Shown here: in pieces, positions 58,510-64,000 of the stretch | Layout of the letters: every line of letters begins with the position of its first letter | Numbering within the stretch: the stretch's first letter is position 1 | From: Undaria pinnatifida | Lineage: Eukaryota > Sar > Phaeophyceae > Laminariales > Alariaceae | Direction: 5' to 3' | Length of the DNA: 64,000 bases | NCBI GenBank assembly: GCA_012845835.1 | Contig: JABAKD010000015.1 | Coordinates: 6,849,974 to 6,913,973 of the forward strand | The notes under the pieces: model-generated | Told to the model about the DNA's origin: nothing | The model's database searches: none | What the model saw: only the letters and a program-made list of their open reading frames with translations | Program-made: the position numbers and the translations under genes

Positions 58510-58747
58510 CTGACACGAGGGTGCCCGGGGATTGGGATAGCATACACCTCACATAAAAAAAGTGACCAGAATGGAAAACTAACCGGGTCGCTGTGATCGC
58601 AGGACGATTTAAGAACAACCAAAACAAAAAATAGAAGAACAAAACAAAAAATCGTCCTGCGATCACAGCGCCCAGGTTAATTTTCCATTCTGACCATTTT
58701 TTGATGTGAGGTGTCGAAAAAAAGACTGTCCCGGCGCCCTCGTCTGA
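58510..58747. mobile_element. Hairpin MITE with ~100-nt arms
   Basis: Left arm 58510-58610 and right arm 58649-58747 are complementary over most of their length, with AGAATGGAAAACTAACC and GCTGTGATCGCAGGACGATT against their complements. The loop is 38 bases. TCTGA flanks both sides and may be the target duplication. The transcript would fold into one long stem. Confidence 0.8.
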
Positions 58748-58759
58748 TGACATGCCAGT

Positions 58760-59791
58760 AGAAAGCTTTTCCGGCCCGTAGGAGGCTCGTAAGACGACAG
58801 ACTGATGTCGGTGTGGTTAGTGAGCGATTGAGTAAATATCTTCGTAGACCTTGTCGTAGCCCGGCAATGTCTCAGTCGGAGGCAGTGTTCACGAGTACGA
58901 CGAGAATAAATACACAACAGACGTCGAAGGTAACGCCATACAGCCCCAACGGGGGGGAAGGAGGCGGGGCAAAAACTGTGTTCAAAAAGTATTTATCGTT
59001 GTTATGTTGGCCATCCGACCCTGTGCACCGCGAGTCCAAAACACGACGCAGAAACAGAAGATAAAGGCCATTATTATGCCAATAATTATTGTTGCCGCTC
59101 GACAGTGTATATGATATAGCACGAGAGGTTCAGTTCAGCACCGATCACCCAGTAAAACATCCCCGGAAAGGAGAAGACTAAGGGAAACCAAACAAACAGA
59201 ACGAAACCTATGCTCTGGCGGGAAGCCTGTCGGCGCTGCAAGCAGTAGATCATGCAGTAGCTGGCGCCGAGCAGAGGTTGGGAGAGAGCGAAACTAGAAG
59301 AACGAATCTACCTCTCACAGCACAGTCGTCGAAGCTTCCTGTACTGACGGATTCGAATCCTAGTAAACCGCCTTTCCATATAGTACAAAACCCAAATATC
59401 CTTTTTAGCACTTGAGTCGTTCTTGCACTACCAATATGCATGTCCTCTCGAGAACTACGCCATACCAACTCCGTTTTACGTCAGTCAGTGATCCATTTCG
59501 ATCTTAAAATCACAAAAAAAACGTCATCAACAATAATTATACGAGTATGCATGCACTATCGCCAGCAATATACCCCCCTCTATTAACCTCTATACGAATT
59601 TCATTATACCCTTTGCGCTTATAATACCTGATTTTCATTTATACCCTTTGAGCTTAATGCCTGACTTCGAAGGGGGGGGGGTCACTCACCGAGCAGAAAG
59701 AGGGAGCTTGAACCAAACTTTAGCGCGACCAAGTTTCGTGTGAATGCCAACCTTTCGGAAGTTGTTGCAATGTACTTTATATCTACTACAT
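58760..59791. other. No supported gene
   Basis: Ordinary sequence between the hairpin MITE and the retroelement. A GGATTCGAATCC palindrome near 59348 resembles a T-loop but no tRNA folds around it. Confidence 0.45.
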
Positions 59792-60072
59792 AGTACAATA
59801 ATATTAAGGGGCCGTCGCAGACACAGGCCACCCTTTGCAGGTTTCTCGACTAGGCAGGTTCCACGTTGGTCACTCGCTTGTGCTAGATAAGCTCTTGAAT
59901 TAGTTCCACATACACATCACGTTCGAACTGAACAGCGTGCAGTTCCGCGAGGCAAAAAAACCATCCCCTTTCTCCTATACGCACATGCCTTCAAAGGCAT
60001 GTGAAACCCTTCTATATCCAGCCGTATCCCATATATTACGCCTTGTTAGGCTCCCAGGACAATACCATAACA
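59792..60072 (-). repeat. 3' LTR of the gypsy element
   Basis: 281 bases, beginning TGTTATGGTATTGTCCTGGG on the minus strand. The TATA region reads GGATATAGAAG, one base off the other LTR's ATATAAAAG. Carries the CACATGCCTT/AAGGCATGTG hairpin at 59982-60003. Confidence 0.85.
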
Positions 60073-60686
60073 CTAGCCCACCCTGATGAGCCGTATATGC
60101 AGAAATATGGAAGATTCTGTGAAGCACTGGTTCCACGGTCTAAAACATGACGCCAAGATGCTGCTCTTCACTACACCTCTACCCTGCGAGGCCACGAAGC
60201 CTCAGGGAAATTGCTACAGCAGAAAAACCTCAAACGAAGAACGGAAGACGGGAAAAAGGGTGCATAACACTCCAGCGAATGGCGGGATCGACAGGCGCGA
60301 GAGCTATCACTTCCGCCGACTAGCGAGGGAAACGGGGCCAGAGAAAAAAGGAAAACGGGAACTATGCAGAAACATAGAAACAACAGCCAAATGCTTAAGC
60401 GCAGGGGTCGAAGGCGGAAGAGTAAAACACCTCGCGGGCAAAACCCCAAGGGGTCGCAAAAACGTACCAGAACGCGTTACGTACGAAACCCAAGTCGCGC
60501 GCGCGGAATGGACATCGTGCCCTACCCTGCGGGGGCGACGTCGAAACCGGGCGGATAATTATCAGGAACCCCCCCCCAGGAAAACTGAATGAAAACCCAG
60601 AACAAAAACGAATATCCCCCGAAGACGCAAAATTCAAAACCGGGAAAACCGAATCAAAATACTCGAGGGCAGTGGTGGCCTGAACG

Positions 60687-61224
60687 TCAGCCAGCCACGT
60701 CTGCGCCTCGAGATTCGTCTACGTTACTTTGGATCCCGTGTGCAACTGATCTACCCCGACGGAGTTGAAGGCACCAGGAACCGTGAACACCTCCTGTCGA
60801 AGTCGTGTAGTGAGCCGGGGAGAGCGGAAGCTTGATCGGTCCCGGGTCGTCTAGAAAACGTACCAAATATTCCTGTTTGGTGGATGTGCGAGCGCTGATT
60901 TTCCCAAGCAACCGCAAGCCGTCATCGGCTTTGTACCAAAAATGGGCCCCATTGGGAAGCATCATGGTGCTGAAGTGCTGTAGTGGCGTAACCAGTCAGC
61001 GCGCGGCACGCAGCCGTAGCCAGGTGCCAAGAAACGTTCGCCGTTAGCACGGGAAATCTCCCGTTGTGCAGCTCCAACGCGCATCTGACGATACAGGCGC
61101 TTGGTTTGGCGGTGTTGGTTCGGAGTGCCAGCCCAGTAGAGCAAGATCTGCTTGCGTGAGAGCTGGAGGTCCATCTTCCGTTCCCACGACGGACGGGAGA
61201 GCCTAATTCAATGCGCCCCGTACA
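60687..61224 (-). pseudogene. Gypsy pol C-terminal region, frameshifted
   Basis: Two frames: 60962-61174 with LSRKQILLYWAGTPNQHRQ and LYRQMRVGAAQ, then 60687-60965 with LPNGAHFWYKADDGLRLLGK, EYLVRFLDDPGPIKL and HGSWCLQ. The second part has the small beta-barrel look of a retroelement C-terminal reader-like domain. A frameshift separates the two after WLRHYST. Confidence 0.7.
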
Positions 61225-62340
61225 TCACCGCGATGACCCCACCCCGACCACGGAGCGATTGGTGGCCATGCCGGTAGTCCTTTCCACCTTTAGACGTTGG
61301 AGGGGCGCCGACACGTCGTCTCGGATCACATGATGATATGGGGGGGGGGTCGTAAAATTGTTGAGCACGTATTGCGTCAACCCGTCCGGAAGATACTTGG
61401 GCACGTCGCCGTGGTTGTGAGGGTTGGTGCAGGGCTTGTAGCGCTCGACGGAGACGCGGCGGTGCGCATCGGCGACGGGCATGTCTGTCGGGAGATCCAA
61501 ATAGAAGAACTTGTTATCTAGGGGGGAACCGTCCGGTGTATCACTGGAGGGGCAGGGGCCGACGGCAAGGATCTTGTAGGGGCCCGTCCAATTTAGCGCA
61601 AATTTGGTCTTGAGCACCTTTACATCCGTGCCGGCTTTCGTGCCTTGGCAAATAGTGGAGGCCGTATTGCACAGCCAAACCCAATTACCCACAACGAAAT
61701 TGGGGACCTGGCGCAAAGCGTTCGAAAGGGCTGACTTTCGCCGTTCCACACGGGAAACTGTTAAGGAGTGCATCTCGCGAACAATATCGTTGGCGTGCTG
61801 TTGGCGTGCCAGGTCGCAGTATGCGAGGGGGTCGCGGGCCAGGCTCTGATGGCAGGCGACCCCGGAGCGGTCGAAAACAGTGAGAGGGAGGCACGGGAGC
61901 CTGCCCATGTGAACCTCGTTATGGGCCAGGCCAGTGGCTGCACTGACCGAATTGTTGTAGGTGAACTCCACGCGTGGCAACTGCGCATCCCAATCGTCTT
62001 GGCGTTCCTTGACGACCATAGCCAGCATTTGGGCCATTGCATGGTTAACACGCTCCACGCCACCGTTACCGGTTGGATGGTAGGAGCTGTTGGCGATTTT
62101 TCGAACACCAAGAAGCTCATACACGACGTGGGAAAGCTTGGAGCAGAACTGGAGGCCGTTGCCCGAGAGGATGCTACGTGGACACCCCCAAAGGGGGATG
62201 TCCCGGTTGATATCGATGTTGGCCGTGCCTTCAGCTATAAACTCAGCGGCGTGACGACGAACATGTCCGCGCGACGGCAAAAGCGGTCGGTGAAATGCAA
62301 AATATAGGTTTTACCCCGGGGCGTGACCGGCAATGGCCCC
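61225..62340 (-). pseudogene. Gypsy integrase, catalytic Asp lost
   Basis: The open part is 61225-62280. GPLPVTPRGKTYILHFTDRF carries the first catalytic Asp (62286-62288) in another frame, so a frameshift precedes AAEFIAEGTANIDIN. The second Asp of the DD35E triad reads Gly (ILSGNGLQF, 62161-62163). The Glu is kept (GNGGVERVNH, 62053-62055), 35 residues on. Downstream NWTGPYKILAVGPCPSSDTP is the usual post-integrase segment. The Met at 62280 is not a real start. Confidence 0.82.
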
Positions 62341-63198
62341 AAATGGTCCACGCTTACGGCAAAGCCCGGCCCCGGAGGGAGGGGAATCGAAATGACGGGC
62401 CATCGAACCGTCAGTTGCGGTGTCTTCCGAAGGGGTCGAGATACCTACAAGCGGGACACCCAAAGGCTCCGCTCGGTCGCGGTCAGACGGGATGGGTACC
62501 GTTGGGACCGTCGGGACAAGCTTTGGGGCTCGAAGATGCGCTCGGAGCGGGAGCCAAGGCAGCCGAGGGCGCGGAACGCGCGGCGGAAGGTCGACCCGAG
62601 AGGGAGACGTCCGCGGAACCCTGCCGGGTCCAAAACCATAGTCAACGGCAACGCGGCACCGGCCGCAGCGGCTGTTCTTCGGCGCGTCCGAGTGGAGATA
62701 CGGACCGTAGGCAGCAGTGCCACTGAAGCCTCCGACGGGGGCGTAGGGACCCGCGGGGGTAAGTCTGGCGGAGTAGCCCCGGAGAGCACCGCGAAAACCG
62801 GAGTGAAAGCGGCGTCGGTGGCAGGTAGGTCAAAATGGCTCGCGGCCGAGGCGGACATCATCGGTACCGATGGAAGTAGAAACACGGGCGATGAATCTCC
62901 CGGTGGGAGTAGAAAGGTCGTCAGTCCTCACACGTGGCCCGCGTGCGCGAAAGTCGCGAAAATCAGTGGAGGTAAGGGGGAGCCCACCCAAGACGGCGCT
63001 ATCGGGTTGGGGCACCAGCCCACCCAAGCCAATGCCGGGGACCGATGTGGAGGGGGTGAGCAGGCCGCAAGCCCAGACGAGGTGTATGGCCTCATCGTCT
63101 ACAGGGGTGAGGCGGCTAGGAACGCTGCGGTCGTGTTTAGTCGCCGGCTGTGGCAACCGCGAGAGGAAGTCAGCATTACCATTTGCGCTTCCCTTTCG
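62341..63198 (-). pseudogene. Gypsy pol spacer between RNase H and integrase
   Basis: The frame after the RNase H stop gives GSANGNADFLSRLPQPATKH, the usual sequence after RNase H. Then comes a Pro-rich region with PGIGLGGLVPQPDSAVLGGL. Decayed zinc-binding region near 62400-62450. Several frame changes. Confidence 0.6.
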
Positions 63199-63592
63199 TT
63201 ACTCTGGTTTGTAGTCAAACGCGGTGAGGTACTCGAGCCACCTCTGGACTCGCGCGTTGTGGTCTCGAACTTTTCCGATTTTTTCCAAAACCTTGTGAAC
63301 CGAGAAAATGCGAGACTTCGTACCCCAAAGGTAGCCTCGAAGGCGCTTGATCGCCCATACGATGCTGCCTGCTTCCAAATCGAGCGGCGTCCAATGTCTT
63401 TCCGAGTCGAGGGTAGCGCGGCTTACATAGGCAATGGGCCTCACGGAGCCGGCGGGCTGTTCTTGCTCTAGCGTAGCGCCGAAGCCGTCAATGCTGGCGT
63501 CGCAGCACAACCGAAAAGGGCGGGAGCCTTCCTCCACGGCGTCCCAATCGTGGAAGACCAGGACCGGTGGAGCGGTCCTGCCGACGATGGCA
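63196..63592 (-). pseudogene. Gypsy RNase H fragment, truncated by the 5' LTR
   Basis: VGRTAPPVLVFHDWDAVEEG, FRLCCDASIDGFGATLEQEQ, YVSRATLDSERHW, LDLEAGSIVWAIKRLRGYLW. This is the RNase H-like half of pol. The frame opens into the LTR at 63593, so the reverse transcriptase is missing. A TAA at 63196-63198 follows FDYKPE, where other elements read on. Confidence 0.85.
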
Positions 63593-63781
63593 TGTACAAT
63601 AGTATTACGGGGCTGTTACAGACACAGATCGCCCTTCGCAGGATTCTCGACTAGGCAGGTTCCACGTTGGTCACTCACTTGTACTAGATAAGCTCTTGTA
63701 TTTAGTTCCACACACGCCACGTTCGAACTGAACAGCGTGCAACTCCGTGAGGCAAAAGCATCATCCTCTTTTTCCCATACG

Positions 63782-63803
63782 CACATGCCTTCAAAGGCAT
63801 GTG
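63782..63803. promoter_or_regulatory. Conserved hairpin in the LTR
   Basis: CACATGCCTT-CA-AAGGCATGTG, a perfect 10-bp stem with a 2-base loop. Identical in both LTRs although nearby sequence has diverged. Confidence 0.5.
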
Positions 63804-63808
63804 AAACC

Positions 63809-63819
63809 CTTTTATATCC
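63809..63819 (-). promoter_or_regulatory. TATA box in the 5' LTR
   Basis: Minus-strand GGATATAAAAG, at the place expected for an LTR promoter. A perfect 10-bp hairpin (63782-63803) begins six bases downstream. Confidence 0.5.
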
Positions 63820-64000
63820 AGCCGTATCCCACACCTTGCGCCTTGCTAGGCTCCCAGGACAATACCATAACAACAGTAAGTTGTTCGCAAACGAGGACTT
63901 AACATGGTAAAGTATTTCATCCATGTGTCTCGCGCGTGGTCTAATCTTGTTGGTGCGGCTGGCGGCTAACGCACCCAAGTTATAATAATATTAAACCAGC

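Larger units (their letters stand above)
59792..63872 (-). mobile_element. Truncated Ty3/gypsy-type LTR retrotransposon
   Basis: Two LTRs (59792-60072 and 63593-63872) flank a 3.5-kb interior read on the minus strand. Order from the 5' LTR: RNase H end, spacer, integrase, C-terminal domain. The primer-binding site, gag, protease and reverse transcriptase are absent: the 5' LTR joins directly to coding sequence just before the RNase H domain. The LTRs have no matching 5-bp flanks (TACAT against ACAGT). Stops, frameshifts and a lost catalytic residue make it inactive. Confidence 0.85.
63593..63872 (-). repeat. 5' LTR of the gypsy element
   Basis: 280 bases, minus strand TGTTATGG to TTGTACA, a TG...CA terminus pair. 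ATATAAAAGGG is the likely TATA box. About 85-90% identical to the left LTR by eye. Confidence 0.85.

Noticed and set aside
59335-59390. GGATTCGAATCC resembling a tRNA T-loop
   Set aside because: No A box, acceptor stem or anticodon arm at the proper distance.
61768-63471. Long plus-strand frames (179 and 382 codons)
   Set aside because: Antisense shadows of the gypsy pol region, which has clear RNase H and integrase motifs on the minus strand.
1-64000. CRISPR arrays, bacterial operons or prophage modules
   Set aside because: Tandem repeats here lack uniform spacers and cas genes; intron structure and retroelements show eukaryotic DNA.

Overview
The window is eukaryotic nuclear DNA: GC content near 50%, very repeat-rich, with one spliced gene of small exons and kilobase introns, many small DNA-transposon relatives, several satellites, and one decayed Ty3/gypsy LTR retrotransposon. 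There are no operons, Shine-Dalgarno-spaced gene runs or CRISPR arrays. A stramenopile alga, possibly a brown alga, is my best guess. It rests on intron/exon style, the PH-like domain type and the layout of the retroelement pol region; nothing in the window proves it. Most long open frames here are translations of simple repeats.

The one convincing host gene lies on the + strand from 15538 to 39749. I assembled it by eye as nine exons whose splice phases all agree (1011 nt, 336 codons plus stop). It encodes an Ala/Glu/Arg-rich, probably coiled-coil, segment followed by a C-terminal PH-like domain. The first coding exon(s) upstream of 15538 were not found. One intron appears to use a GC donor. 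The introns are loaded with satellites and MITEs, several with clean target-site duplications.

Layout: 0-15 kb, microsatellites, TACCTGGTA palindromes, MITE families and minisatellites. 15.5-39.75 kb, the PH gene and its introns. 39.9-46.6 kb, degenerate satellites, long G or C runs and a ~60-bp satellite. 47.1-51.0 kb (+ strand), a GC-rich broken gene region with RING-like zinc-finger segments and two diverged copies of an unknown domain. 51.8-53.2 kb, an inverted copy of the repeat at 1.1-1.8 kb. 54.3-58.4 kb, a large foldback-like element whose core is a palindromic minisatellite. 58.5 kb, a hairpin MITE. 59.8-63.9 kb (- strand), a truncated, mutated gypsy element between two ~280-bp LTRs.

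I see no genes acting as one pathway. The dominant biology is transposon and satellite traffic into the introns and flanks of a single gene, plus a decaying RING-type tandem gene family. All coordinates come from reading by eye. MITE family names A to J are local labels for this window.
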